Both the position numbers and the translations under genes were made by a program. A model generated the notes under the pieces. The model was not told the origin of the DNA, did no database searches, and worked only from the letters and a program-made list of their open reading frames with translations. Positions 11,775 through 23,784 of a DNA stretch of 64,000 nucleotides are shown piece by piece (position 1 is the stretch's first letter; each line of letters opens with the position of its first letter). Source of the DNA: Notamacropus eugenii (taxonomy: Eukaryota > Chordata > Mammalia > Diprotodontia > Macropodidae); the NCBI RefSeq assembly GCF_028372415.1, contig NC_092876.1, forward strand, positions 223,559,528 through 223,623,527. The letters run 5' to 3'.

Positions 11775-12830
11775 CATCAATCAACAAGCATTTAATACAT
11801 AGCTGCTATGTGCTAGGCGCCATGGTAGGTAGGAGGTAAAAGTATAATAGTAAAACAGACTCTATCTCAAGGAAATAGAATTCTTTTGGAGAGGATAGAT
11901 GTGGTCTCATACACATATAAATAAATCCAAAGCATCTACAAGGTAAATGCAAAAGTAACGAGGGGTATGGAGTTTGTATCTCGGGGATATAGACAGATAT
12001 AGATGTACACACATGTGTGTGCATACATATATGTATATATACATGTGTGTATATACATGTATATATTTAAGACTCATGAAAAAGGTGGCACTTGAGCTGA
12101 GCTTTGTTGGGAACTAGGGCTTCAGGGATGCAGAGGTTAGGGGGGAGTGAAATATAAAGGACAGTCCATTCAAAAACACAGAGAAAGGAGACAGAATGCA
12201 GTAAGTGGAGATCAGCAGGCAAGCCATCAGTTCTGCTAGAACATAGAGTGTTTAAAGAGCAGTGATGTATCATAAGCCTAGAAGGTAGGTTGGAGTGAGA
12301 TTATAAAGGGTGTTAAGTGTCAATCTGAAGAGTTAGTATTTTATTCTCAGCAATAGAGTCACGGGAGCTTTTTTGAGGGCTGAGATGTGGCCAGCTCAAT
12401 CAGGTCTATGCTTCAGCAATCTTACTTTGGCAGCTGTGTGGAGAGACTTGAGGTAGGGAGACAAATAAAGAGGTTATTGAAACAGCAGGAATGAGGAACC
12501 AGGGTGGTCATCACATCAGTGGAAAGAAGAGGACAGATGGCAGAAGTGTTGTATAGGTGGAATCGACAAGATTTGATAGGTAAGTATGGGGGAGGAGGGA
12601 GAATGAGGAAAAGTCAAAAGTTGAACATGCCTCTAGGGTTGCAAATCTGGATGTTTTGAGGATTCCTGTCCCTCAGTAGACATAGGGAAGTTAGGAAGAA
12701 GAGTCTGTTGGGGGAAAGAGAAGTTCTGTTTTGGGCATATTGAGCACAGAACCCACCAGGCTTCCTGTTAGTAACAAAGGCCCAAAGGAGATGAAACAAC
12801 TGTTTCTAAGGCCTATAAAGTTGTCTAACA
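11775..12830 (+). repeat. Ancient mammalian interspersed repeat, about 1 kb
   Basis: Starts with 'catagctgctatgtgctagg' and continues through 'ggcacttgagctgagctttg', 'ctttggcagctgtgtggaga', 'gtggaatcgacaagatttga' and 'gttctgttttgggcatattg'. The long collinear non-coding order is that of an old repeat seen across mammals, whose name I cannot state. Copies in this window share its first part. A TA/TG microsatellite (12,000-12,066) has grown inside it. Confidence 0.7.
12000..12066. repeat. TG/TA-rich microsatellite
   Basis: Alternating purine-pyrimidine run ('acacacatgtgtgtgcatac', 'atatatgtatatatacatgt') within the older repeat. Confidence 0.9.
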
Positions 12831-12984
12831 CCAGCGGTTGCAATAAAAAGAACCTCAGTGATAAGGAGTAACCACATGATGTGGGCCCCAAATCAACTAC
12901 TAGTTAAAAAATTAAATATCTTCTCCAGTCATAAAGCATTTGACAATGAGCTTCATTTTGGGGTCACTATAACAAAAACCTTTT

Positions 12985-13085
12985 CAAGCTCCTCAAGGAA
13001 AGAGACTGCATTATATTTCTCTACCCTTGGACCTTGCACAACATAAGCACTTAATAAGTGGTTTTTGATTGAATGAATGAATACA
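12985..13085 (+). repeat. L2 LINE 3' end fragment
   Basis: 'gctcctcaaggaaagagact', 'gcacttaataagtggttttt' and tail 'gattgaatgaatgaatac' give the L2 terminus. Confidence 0.7.
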
Positions 13086-14330
13086 TATTGTGCATTTAAG
13101 TGCTACCATTGCCAAAAACGTTTGAATGGACAGAACAACCTTTAAATTTTACCAGAATTTTAAAGTGTCTCATAACAAAGTGTTGTTGGGACACAGAAAA
13201 ACAGAATCCTTTCCTCGTTAGACTGGTTCTGATCTATTTTGTGCCTTGTTTTTGTTCTAATCTGGCCAAATTCTGCTTTCCTCAGTGGAACAAACATGAA
13301 TATCGTGTGTTTTCTAAAGAGTGCAAGTTTGTAAGGAGAAAAATAAAACTGACAAACTGACAAAGTGCAACTAGGCAGATCTCTCATCTGGGACAAAGGG
13401 GAGGAGTTCAAGTTGGACACTGATAATCATTCAATATATTGCCCTCAACTTTATATCAGAGAAATCCTGAAATACAGATAAGGTCAAATTAGAGGAACAA
13501 CATTCCAGAATTACCTTTTAATTACTGGTGGCTTTTTTTTTTTTTAATGATACATCCTCTCCTGGTCATATTTATTACAGCTCTCATCAAACACTGGGAG
13601 GTAGCAACAGAAGATAACCTTAGACTACTTTTCACCAATCAAGCATGGATTGCTCTTAGCATCTATACTCTTTACTATCCAAATACAACATGTAATATGA
13701 AGGCTAATAGCATGGTCAGATAGGTACATTTAAAAAAAATTATCCCCCCTACTTAACCCTTCTAGTTCTGTCCATATTTTTAATTTGAAGTATGTGATCC
13801 ATATTTAATTATATATATATATTCCATATATGTGTATATGTGCATACATACATACACACACATATATGTTTCTTTAAAAAAAAACCAAGTTAATGCTAGC
13901 AAACCTCCCCCACTGCTTGTATACTACAGTATAACAGTTCTTGATTACTCTGACAGAGTTCCAGTCACAGGTTGTGAGTCAGAAAGAGGATTTTCAATGT
14001 CCAGCAGCTAAATGTGTCAGCCATGACATTTCTGAAGTTCTATTTTTATAGAGAGAGAGGAGGAAAAAATCACTTCTTTGTATCTGTCCTTTGTAAAATT
14101 CTGCTTAACTGTAGCTTTAGCTGTGGACTCTAGTGAGTGCCTTCTTAGACAAAATTGCACACAGTGACATTTTAAAACTATAATATTTCAGGTGATGAGA
14201 AAATAACCTACCCAAGTTTGTTTCTTCTGCATTTTCAGCCTCTTTCCTCTTCCCCCATCCCCAATTTTTGTTAAAAAAAAAAAAAGGCTTAAGATTCAGT
14301 TAAAATAATGCAAACTGGAATTCAAATCTA
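13086..14330. other. Non-coding, no gene seen
   Basis: No gene. There is a TA/CA microsatellite at about 13,809-13,866 and an A-run at 14,273-14,285. The overlapping 86-codon frames at 13,100-13,420 lie on opposite strands and have no family match. Confidence 0.4.
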
Positions 14331-14980
14331 TTGTCCTCACTGCTTCTTCCAGATCTCTCTTAACTAAAAATGTGTAAATGTAACACAAGTTACAAATACT
14401 AAGTGAATTAAAAGTCAGCACTGTTTGGAGGCTTCTTTTAATTGGCCTACAGGGAGGCTCCCTGTATATATTAAAAAGATGGTGTGTCTGAATTACAACT
14501 AACCTACCTTTAAACTTCCTTTGTGTTTAAATACACATTGTAGGTGAACCACATTAATATGTCCTTAAGATAGTTTTTAGGGTAGTGAAAATTATAGGTT
14601 TGGCAATCTTGGCATAAATGGAAATTTCTGATTGGCTGTCATATCAATGTCAATGATGGCCAGTAAGTGCACAGCTCTGGCTGTTTTCCTTATTTTTATT
14701 TATAAATTCTGTTTCATAACAGCAATAAGATGCTCCAGGCCTTGCAGTTCTGGGGGATTATTGCACTTGTCAGGTGGTTAAAATCAGTGGGCCCTCTGCC
14801 TTGTGCCTTATAACACCACTGGAGGCATGTAATCGCCTAGAAATGCACTGTCTGGAGAGTCTTAATGCTTTATTATGACATATCTAACTTTCAAAATAAG
14901 TGATTTATTTTGAAGGTTGGAAGTGTCATAATAGCATTCAACCAATAGCTAAGAAATAAAGGAAAAATCAGAAAATCAGA
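14331..14980. other. Repeat-poor block, candidate conserved non-coding DNA
   Basis: I see no interspersed repeat here. The sequence is of mixed, balanced composition and contains the hairpin listed separately. Absence of repeats is only a weak hint of constraint. It could equally be unique neutral DNA. Confidence 0.3.
14864..14939. other. Long near-perfect hairpin, possible miRNA precursor or MITE
   Basis: Left arm 14,864-14,899 begins 'aatgctttattatgaca' and ends 'tttcaaaataa'. Right arm 14,904-14,939 is nearly its reverse complement ('ttattttgaagg' to 'tgtcataatagcatt'). The loop is only about 4 bases. Differences are a 2-base bulge, a 3-base mismatch and a few G-U-compatible positions. 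The size suits a microRNA-like fold, or a tiny palindromic DNA transposon. No TA duplication is evident at the edges. Confidence 0.75.
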
Positions 14981-16400
14981 TGAGAGAGAAGCAGCCAAAA
15001 CAGCAGACTTCTCAGATTGGACTAAAAGAAGATGCAACAAATTAACTTACAATTAATTCTATTTTTCTATGCGAGTAAGAAGGTGATGGATTGATACAAT
15101 TTGGGGGGTATTTATATAATCTTATTTTATTTTCTTCTTTAAAAACAAAAAATAATATAAACCCACAATGTGTATTTAGGCCTATGTAATTATATAAAAA
15201 TATGTGTATATTCACATTTATATAATGTGCTTATGCATTTTACAATGCTTGCATATTTGTGTATATGCATATATTCATATGTGCACAAGCACATTAACGA
15301 ACATTTATTTCCAAAGATAACAAATAAGATTAAATATTCAGAAAATTATATGAATGAGCCTTACCTCTTCATTAATATTCACCTAAGGTCATTTGCCCCA
15401 AAGTTCATCTGTGCATAGGGTCACACACATAAATATGCATATATATGTACATACATACATATGTATCCCACATTTCAGATAGTTTAAAACATCTGCAACA
15501 ATAAGCTTTATTTAATAGCAAAGGACATTAACAAAAAGCTAAATAAATATTTTTTAAAATGAACTTGAAAAAAATGTCGGACCAGAATGACTTTATTTTT
15601 TAGAGAAAGAAAGAAAACACCTTGGGACAGACATCATGCAATCATTAATCAGTGCTAGGGTTTACATTTCCAAATTAAATTTTAATTTGTAAATAATTAC
15701 TTAGAATTGAGATCTAATACCTCAACAATTGTTATAAATAACACTGTAAATTGCAGGAGACTGAATTATCTTTGGAGAGAAAAATACAAAAGTTTTTTTG
15801 GAAAGGGGCCAGTTTTAGGTAGGGGGTGTTTATAGCCTGGGGAGTTACTGTAGCAATAGAAAAAGATTAATAATTTGCACATGTGAGATTCTTGGCAAGC
15901 AGGATGCAGCTGTAAAGAATTAACCCCTCCTGAGAGATGGAAAAACACAGAGCAGCTGAGAAGAGATAGGTTGGAAGAGACTGCAAAACTATGCAAGGTA
16001 CAGATGTCCTCCAAGAGAAAATATGTAAAATATATTTGAGGACTGACATGGGCTTTGGTCTTCACTATGCATGTGATAGAATCTTAAAAAAAAAAAAAAC
16101 CAGAAAAATTCGAATTTATTTTTTAAAATGCTAGGTCAAGTTAAGTAATTCAAAAAGTCAATTATATTAATTGAGATAAAACAGATCATTCATTAAGACA
16201 ACTAGTTTGTCTAAAGTGTCATACATTATGACTGATTTGGTCAAAAAATGTCCACATTTATACTTCTCCTTTTAATCCTGCCATTCCAAAATAAGTGCTT
16301 CATTGGACTGCAGAAGGATCTTCTGTGAAGCCAGAACCTCGAAGGAAAATAGAAACAAATTAGGGAAATTTCCTCACCAAACCAGATAACTGAAATTAAT
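14981..16400. other. Non-coding AT-rich stretch with simple repeats
   Basis: No gene. TA/CA-rich imperfect repeats lie near 15,185-15,285 and 15,420-15,465, and an A-run at 16,086-16,099. Short frames in this stretch have no recognisable product. Confidence 0.4.
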
Positions 16401-16465
16401 AGTCTCATCTTCCTCCTCTCTCTTCTTCTTCTCTCTCTTCTCTTTATTTTTCTTCTCATCTTCCT
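16401..16465. repeat. Pyrimidine-rich (TCTTCC)-like tract
   Basis: A run of CT-rich units ('ctctctcttcttcttctctc'). The arginine-rich minus-strand frame (16,241-16,522) is its translation and not a gene. Confidence 0.8.
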
Positions 16466-17574
16466 CAATCTTTTATTGCTGATATTTACATAGCTCTTTA
16501 AGTTCCTCAAAGTGTTTTCCATTTGTCATGTAACTGGGTCATCAGAGAACAAGTTTTGTCCTTCACTTGAAGTGAAGGAGCCTAATAAATTTTCAGGGAT
16601 ATGTTCAAATGTATTTTTAAAGGTTCAAAAAATATTAGTGAAATTTTATCTTTAAGCCAATGTAATCTGTTTGTTGTAAGTAGGGGTGGCAAGGACAGAG
16701 TAATGCAGCTGAGGCCACACACCAGGGATACACTTTGACAACTCTGTGGGCACCTACATTAAAGTGAAGGGAATATTTCGGTATCAGTGCTTCAAAATAG
16801 TGCTGGTTTATGTCAAATCAGCGGATCTTTGATAAAATTCACAGTGCTGAACATGGGAAAGTATGGTAGTAAATAGCCAGGTAATGTTCTGGGGTTCCAC
16901 TGGGGGTGATTTGATGTTTTCATTTTCCTTTGCACATTTTTGCTGTTGCTGTGGTCGTCGTCTCTTTGGTTTGGCACCAAGCCTCTCTCTGGATTCACCT
17001 TTCGTCAAAGCTATTCTGTTACTTTTGAGCCCAGACACTGAACAGTACATCAAAAATCAGATCTGAATTACGATGGCATGTGTCTTGGATTCAGCCTAGA
17101 GTAGGTGCATAAAGATTAAACTCTATCTTCCATTTCTATAGAAGGGGATCAGTTGATTAAAATTTCATAGAGAATATTTATGGTTCTCAGAAATTAAACC
17201 TTGATTCAGAGTGGTGGGTAGTGTTGTGAGAGACTGTAGTTGAAATGAATTACTGTGAGTTGGAAAATTGAGTACTGGGAGTGAGTAGGAGAGAGAAGAT
17301 GTAACAGTGGCACCATAGTATTTGCCTTAGTTCTTCTGGATGTTCTCGAAGATGTTTATCACATTCAGACCTTAGTGTCTCTAAATTCTTCATATACTGT
17401 ATATTAATTTGGAGCCAATAGGAGAATGCTAAAATAAGGTGCTGATGCTACTAGACACTAGAACACAATGAAATTCTTCTATACATCTTTCACAGAGGGC
17501 CTAACTATTCTGGAAGTCTTCTACTTTTAACATATCAAGGGTACCAATAAGTTACTTGGGCTGTTGCTTTCCCA
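16466..17574. other. Non-coding, no gene seen
   Basis: No element recognised with confidence. The overlapping short frames at 16,808-17,066 lie on both strands and lack any known motif. Confidence 0.35.
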
Positions 17575-17835
17575 TACATAATGATAACTGGCATTTACAC
17601 TGTGATATATTCATTATCTCATTACACCCTACATATACTCTTTCAGTTGATCAATGCAGCAATTATGAGAGGTAAGTACTACAGATATTATTACTCTTGT
17701 TTTATATATGAGGAAAAATGAGACTCAAATTAAGTGACTTATCTATAACTCTAGTTATTAAAGTGTATGATGTGGAATTTAACCCCATAGCTTCCTTTCA
17801 AATTCAACATTTTCTCAACTTTTCAATCTACTCCC
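17575..17835 (-). repeat. MIR-type SINE, long copy
   Basis: Reverse-oriented core: 'gataactggcatttacactg', 'tattattactcttgttttat', 'gaggaaaaatgagactcaaa', 'ttaagtgacttatctataac', 'gatgtggaatttaacccc'. Diverged but long. Confidence 0.65.
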
Positions 17836-17864
17836 TTTTAATCAGTTATTGATATTCTCAATTA

Positions 17865-18165
17865 AGTCTTTTGGCTTGACTTTGGTGTATAATTTGTTGT
17901 TAACATGATCCAGCCTACTTACATCTAAAATCTTGTATCTGTCCAATGCCAGTATTCAATGATTCAGAGCCATACGGTATCCCTAGCAAAATATTACAGT
18001 TAAGAAAATGTTATTTTCCAGCAGCTAGCAGTCTGAGCTCACTGAAAGTACTATGCTATTTCCCAAATATGATCCATCATAATCTACTATTCAATTCTGG
18101 TTCTAATTCATTGTCCATCTTTAGAACTAAGGTAAGGATGGAATTTGTTTTACATAGACTGGGCT
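17865..18165 (-). repeat. RTE LINE fragment
   Basis: Collinear with the better-preserved RTE copy at 49.5-49.75 kb. The shared phrases include 'cttacatct', 'tttcccaaat' and 'cattgtccatct' in the same order. It lies directly beside a MIR. It is too decayed for a reading frame. Confidence 0.45.
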
Positions 18166-18534
18166 GGTTTCTCTTTTAAGGACCTAGGACATTTTCCTTG
18201 GAATTTGGTTCGTTTGGAAGATGTGTTTGAACCATCAATATAGCTTCCTTGGTAGGTGAGGAATAAAGCTCCCAATCTAAGCAGGGAGCTCAGGCACAGG
18301 TTACTAAAAATATCACTGCCCCGGTTGACCTCATTCTGATCCAGTAATGCTACTTTGTTGAACGTGGAAATGGAAATTGGCAGTGGTATTTTTTTTTAGT
18401 AATATAAAAAAGTGTCATTTAAATACTTTGAGTCACTTACTGTTTTTTATAATCTACATTGTTTCATTGCATTCCAGTTCTAAGCTTGAATCATTGGAAT
18501 GGTCTGAGCTAGACCTGGCAAAGAATTAGGGCCT

Positions 18535-18600
18535 ATTCAGATGTGTATATATGTTTGTATATGTGCGTATATATGTGTTTATATGTGTACGTATATGGAG
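18535..18600. repeat. GT/TA-rich microsatellite
   Basis: 'gtgtatatatgtttgtatat' type repeats, followed by a purine-rich GA tract (18,600-18,670). The frame at 18,541-18,762 is the repeat's translation. Confidence 0.85.
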
Positions 18601-18670
18601 AAGGAGACAGAAGCAGAGGCAGATAGAGAAATGGAGAGAGAGAAAAAGACAGACAGTAAGACAGAGAGAA

Positions 18671-19089
18671 AAAAAGTTATTCTGTGGAATGTTCATCTAT
18701 TTACTTGTTATGGTCTGAAAAATAAGCAGCTTTCATCAATTTTTTTCCCTCAGTTTGGATAATCAGGTCATTATTGTGGGTTTCACTAAATATACTTTGT
18801 AGTCCTCTAGAGCTTAAAATGATCAGTACATACAACGTCATCCACAATATGAACATTTGGAGAAGCTTAAAAGAGATAGGAAATACTTTTTATTTTTTGC
18901 ATGTGGACATGACGCAGTACATTTTCCATGACAAAATTATCTCTGTAGTTGCTTCATTCCTAGTCTAGCAAGATTTTACTATATACATGTAGTAGACATA
19001 TATTAAGGATCACCTAGTTTCAGACATCTATTTCACAGATGATGAAACTGGAACACATCATGGTGTCACTCTTCAAGGTTCTATTTTGT
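18671..19089. other. Non-coding, no gene seen
   Basis: No supported element apart from a weak MIR-like phrase near 19,030-19,060 ('cacagatgatgaaactggaa'). Confidence 0.35.
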
Positions 19090-19094
19090 TCTAC

Positions 19095-20433
19095 CAAGTC
19101 AAACTGAAAAAAAAAATCAACTCAAAGATCCAAGCTTTGGGGGCAAAAAGTCACTATTTGACAAAAAATGCTGGAAAAACTGGGAAGCAATATGGTAGAA
19201 ATTAGGCATAAACCAACATCTCATAATATATACCAAGATAAGGTCAAAATGGGTGCATGAATTAGACATAAAAGGTGATATAGGCATATTTGGAGAGCAT
19301 AGAAAAATCTACTTGTTAGTTACTTAGACAAGAAAAGAGTTTATAACCAAACAAGGTGGAGAGGATCATGGAAAGTAAAATGGATAATTTTTTATTACAT
19401 GAAATTAAAGAGATTTTGTATAAACAAAACCAATGAAGCCAAAATTAAAAGGAAAGAAGGGGGAAATTTTACCAGTTTCTCTGATAAAGGCTTCATTTGT
19501 CAAATAGGGAACTGAGCCAAATTTATAGAATTAAGAGCCATTCCTCAATTGATAAAAGGTCAAAGATGATCAAGCAGTTCTCAAAATAATAAATCAATGC
19601 TATCAAATGAAAAAATTTTCCAAATCATTATTAATTAGATAAATGCAAAATAAAACAACATGAAAGAAAAGGACAAATATTGAAGAGGATGTAGAAAAAT
19701 TGGGACACTAATAAACTATTGGTAGAGTTGTGAACTAGTCCAACCATTCTAGAGAACAACTTAGAAGTATATCCAAAAGGTTATAAAACTAGGCATACCC
19801 TGTTACTCAGCAATACCATTCTATATCTGTATCCCAACGAGATCAAAGAAAAATAAAAGGAACTATATGTACAGAAATATTTGTAGAAACTCTTTCTGTG
19901 ATAGATAAAAGTATTTGGAAATTGGGGGGATGCCCATCAAGTGGAGAATAACTGAACAAGTTATGGTATATGGTATACTATTTTGCTATAAGAAATGATG
20001 AGGAGGATAGTTTCAGACAAAAACATGGGAATACATAGGACCTAATGCAAAGCAAAGTAAGCAGAACCAGAACAGTGTATACAGTAAAAGCAGCATTGTA
20101 ACAATGATCAACCGTGAAAGACTTAGCTAACCTAATCAATACAATGAACCACAACAATTCCAAAAGACTAATAACAGAAAAAATACTGTTCATATCCAAG
20201 AGAGAACTGATGAACTCTGGTGCAGATCGAAGTATTTTTCACGTTACTTTTATTGCTTTTTTAAAAAAGCAATATGGCTAATACAGAAATCTACCTTGCA
20301 TGATCTCAGGTGTATAATGAATATACTGTTTGCTTTCTCAATTGGTGGGAGAGGGGCTGGTGGAAGGGAGAGAATTTAGAATTCAAAATTTTAAAAAAAT
20401 GGATGTTAAAATAAATGAAGTATATTTAAAAAA
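19095..20433 (+). mobile_element. LINE-1, 5'-truncated 3' part of ORF2 plus 3' UTR
   Basis: Collinear with the marsupial LINE-1 3' end: 'cactatttgacaaaaaatgc', 'taccaagataaggtcaaaat', 'aacaaaaccaatgaagccaa', 'gttgtgaactagtccaacca', 'tggagaataactgaacaagt', 'gcaaagcaaagtaagcagaa'. It ends in the short UTR with 'agaattcaaaattttaaaaa' and an A/T-rich tail. Only the ORF2 C-terminal part is present and it is broken by many stops and indels, so it is a dead copy. It serves as an internal reference for the LINE-1 at 38-39.8 kb. Confidence 0.92.
20251..20274. repeat. Perfect 24-base palindrome
   Basis: Reads tattgctttttt then its exact reverse complement. It lies in the 3' UTR part of the LINE-1 copy and is probably a chance or L1-related feature. 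Confidence 0.9.
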
Positions 20434-21334
20434 CAGTATTACAGTAAGTACAGCAGAATCTTATATTCCCCATATCTCTCAATCATGTCTGTGATCTTAC
20501 AGGTTTGTTCACCTGCAGAAACCCATCTATCAAACTTGCTTATTTCCTTCTCATGTTTTCAATAAGGAGACCTTCGATGTGTACAAAGACCATTGTCAAA
20601 AAGATTGTATGGAAAAATGAAAGCAGAAATAAATGGTTTGAAGTTGCTAAGACCTTTGCAATTGCCTCTTTCCATAAAAATTTATCATCAAATCTTTGAA
20701 GTTTCCTATTCTTTTGGAACCCTCCCTTCTTTAAGATTTGATGCCTTAGGTTCTTTAAAATTGTATAGTTTTCGTTTCTAGGGCAACCACATTTTCTGAT
20801 GTCATCTATTTAATTATCCTTGCCAAGTACTTTCCATAGTATATTGAGTATTATGACTTTAAAAAAAATTTGGTCCGGACCAATGATTGGGTGGACATTC
20901 CCCTTACCAATAAACGTAAGCCATTTTCCTGAAGCTTTATAGTTTTAGAGAGTTACTGGGCCATTAAGAGGTCAAATGACTTACTTGTAATCAAGGCTAG
21001 CCTGGCCCAGTCCTCCCTCTATGATGCAACATTGTCTTTCATTGATTATTTAGATTAGGATATTCCAAATGTGGCCAATCCACTACAGAGTTCTATATTC
21101 TATGATAACTTTTTAAATGCATTGTTAACTGAAGCTCATTACTTAAAGGATTCTAAGTATGATAGTCTTCGGTAATTTTTCATGTGTTTTATTGAACTTA
21201 TAATGACCAATTTTGAAGCAGGAAGCACTGTTATATTTTCCACCAAAACTTCTATTATGTGTTTTACAATATTATCTCCTCAATCAGTTTTTAGATGTGC
21301 ATTGTAATCCTTGCATGATTTCTATGGTGTGGGG
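20434..21334. other. Non-coding, no gene seen
   Basis: No recognised element. Two overlapping plus-strand frames at 20,505-20,781 have no known motif. Confidence 0.35.
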
Positions 21335-21335
21335 A

Positions 21336-21376
21336 TACACACACACACACACACACATACACACAAATACACACAT
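21336..21376. repeat. (CA)n microsatellite
   Basis: About 20 CA units with small interruptions. Confidence 0.95.
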
Positions 21377-21996
21377 ATTGCTTATAAAAAGAAATCATGT
21401 GAAGAATATAATTTGAATTTCTTTCAAAATTTTGTAATTTTGAAATAAACACCTAATTTATCTTTCTTGTGGAGTTAACATCAATGAGAATATCTCAATA
21501 TTTTGTATTCTCCCTACAACAAAGCCAAAAGATCTGTTTCATTTAGCATCCATTTGTTGTGTTCCTTCCAATTTCATCTACAAAAGCTTTCAGGGTTATC
21601 TGGCTTAGCTGGATCATCAAGCTCTCCACAAATTAATTTTTCCCCTCAGATTGTGTATGTGTGTGTTTTCTGTTTGTTGTGAGCTGATTCTGAACACAGG
21701 TTTTAAGGGTCCTTGACAATGTTTTGCAAATGAGCTACTATTCTAAATTGATGTTGACCTTATATTTCATCTTATTTTTCACTTGCCAAGAAACCTGAGT
21801 GAATAAGATGGTCTCTGTATTTTTTTTTCATTTTCCTTATTATTGGAATTGTATTGTATTCCATTAAACAATCAGAGAAATGAGGATGGTTAATGAGTAA
21901 ATAGAGGCAAAATGGTAATGGGGCTTCTTTAGTGCTACAGAAGTCAATAGAACTTGAAAATAAATACTTTTTGAATCCAAAAAAAAAAAAAAAAAG
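21377..21996 (+). other. Possible polyadenylated retrocopy tail
   Basis: An unbroken run of about 17 A at 21,980-21,996 follows an AATAAA hexamer at 21,960-21,965, the spacing expected of a retroposed transcript's 3' end. I cannot identify the body upstream, nor find a target duplication, so the 5' limit is unknown. Confidence 0.3.
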
Positions 21997-22544
21997 ATAT
22001 GTGTGTGTATTTTCCTTCAGCTACCAAGACTGATACTTCAATCTTATCTAAAATTCTTCTATGTGTGTTTGTTGGGGGGAACAGAACCTTGACAGCAGCC
22101 TGATCTTTCTGCTGAATAGGTCAATCTCCCACTGAGCTGGAATTTGCAACCTTCCTGGGGCTGCCTCACCCAAACATTACAGATATTTTTAGCCAGACCT
22201 GAACATGGCCATTATTTTTAGGCATCAGTAAAACATTCACAGGCAAGTCTGGGCTATCTAAAAGTTAAATAAAAAAATGCCTCGGAATTACAACCCTTGA
22301 AAACTCTTCCTATTAACCAATGTATTCCTAATAGTTTCCCTTAACCGAAAATAGCACCACACACAAATCCAGTAATGGAAGCATTTGTCAAGCTGTGTTA
22401 GTTAATAGTAACTAATGTAAGGACTACAAAATGTTCAGGGAAAATTAACCTAATGATTTAGCACAATCCCATGTTTAATTAACACAGTAATGTTTTGCTC
22501 ACTAAGTCTTCTATTGACTAAAATAGTATTTTATCATACAAAAT
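21997..22544. other. Repeat-poor block
   Basis: No gene and no recognised repeat. Several TTAAT/ATTAA cores occur between 22,300 and 22,520. A possible regulatory segment, unproven. Confidence 0.3.
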
Positions 22545-22775
22545 AGAAGAATAATACTTGACATTTATATTGCACTTTTTACAGTGACACCATTTTACAA
22601 TATTTATTTAATGCACACAAGGCCTTCCAAGGTGGGTAAGATTTACTACCCCATTTTATAAATGAGGAAAACAGACAGAGTCCTTAAGTAATGTTCCTGC
22701 AGTCAGGAATGAGTCAACAGTATCGATGAAATTGGAGTATGAAGCTTCTGTTTCTCAGTTCTACTCTTAAGTATT
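22545..22775 (-). repeat. MIR-type SINE
   Basis: Reverse orientation: 'gacatttatattgcactttt', 'accccattttataaatgagg', 'ccttaagtaatgttcctgca', 'gatgaaattggagtatgaag'. Confidence 0.7.
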
Positions 22776-23688
22776 AATTCCCTTACCTATCACAATGGTT
22801 ATTCAGTTCATCCCTTAGGGACCAACGGAAACTTTCACCTGCCAGCAACATGTTCACCTGCCTTAATCACATTTACCAATCATCTGTTCCTTCCTCTTTT
22901 AGCCAGGCCTTCACCTGCTTCCCATATCATTAAGCTCAGTGAATATGCAGCATGTTTTTGCAGTCAGAAACACTGCAGAGTTCACCCACAAAAGTCAATT
23001 CCCAAGAAGCCCTAGCAAAAGAAAACAAAAAGAAAAAAGTGATAGAATTGAGTTGTAGGAAAGAAGAGATTAAAATGAAGTAGGTTTCACGATAAAGTAT
23101 TTCAATAAGGGGGAAAGAATAAAATGATTGGAAAGGAGAAGTGAAAAACAGAGACACAGGTGGCAAGGATAAAGGAGTTAGTTACAAGGGAAAGACCGAG
23201 TTTATAGGGTGACTATCTGAATACTTTCAAGTCCTGGGCTCATGGAAACTAGGTGATGCCGCCTGAGGATCTGATGCCCAAACTATGAGCTGCTCATCTT
23301 ATTTTTCACATCCTTAGTTTTGCAATTAGAAGGAAGGTGAAAAAAAACAGTTCTGTTGTCAGCTGTCACACTTGCATTCAAGCGATTTCTCTTTATTGGA
23401 ACAAGGCATTTAAAAGAAAATGAACTTACTATAAGTAAGATGGCTAAGACTATCCCTTATTCTAGGTAGAAAGTTGCCTCAGATTTACTTCCTGATTGGA
23501 TCCTCTTTACCTGAGAAAACAAAATTAAATTTAAGATGAATGGTGAGGTAAGAGAGAGATGAACTGTAAAGAGCTAAATTATGGTTGCAATTTTAAGGTG
23601 TGGTTTTAATGTCCAATTAACAAACTCTGTCAATGTTTACCTATTTTTATGTAGAGGAGAGTTCTTATTTACTCTGCCTAGGGGACAA
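22776..23688. other. Non-coding, no gene seen
   Basis: No element recognised. The 76-codon minus-strand frame at 22,936-23,166 has no family features. Confidence 0.35.
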
Positions 23689-23728
23689 AAATAAATAAAT
23701 GAATGAATGAATCAATAAATAAATACAT
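23689..23728. repeat. (AATA/AATG)n microsatellite
   Basis: Tetranucleotide run 'aaataaataaatgaatgaat' continuing with variants. Confidence 0.9.
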
Positions 23729-23784
23729 ATGTCTCTGCCTTACAGTCATTTACAAATGATGACAATAGCCTAGTTATTTCAAGT

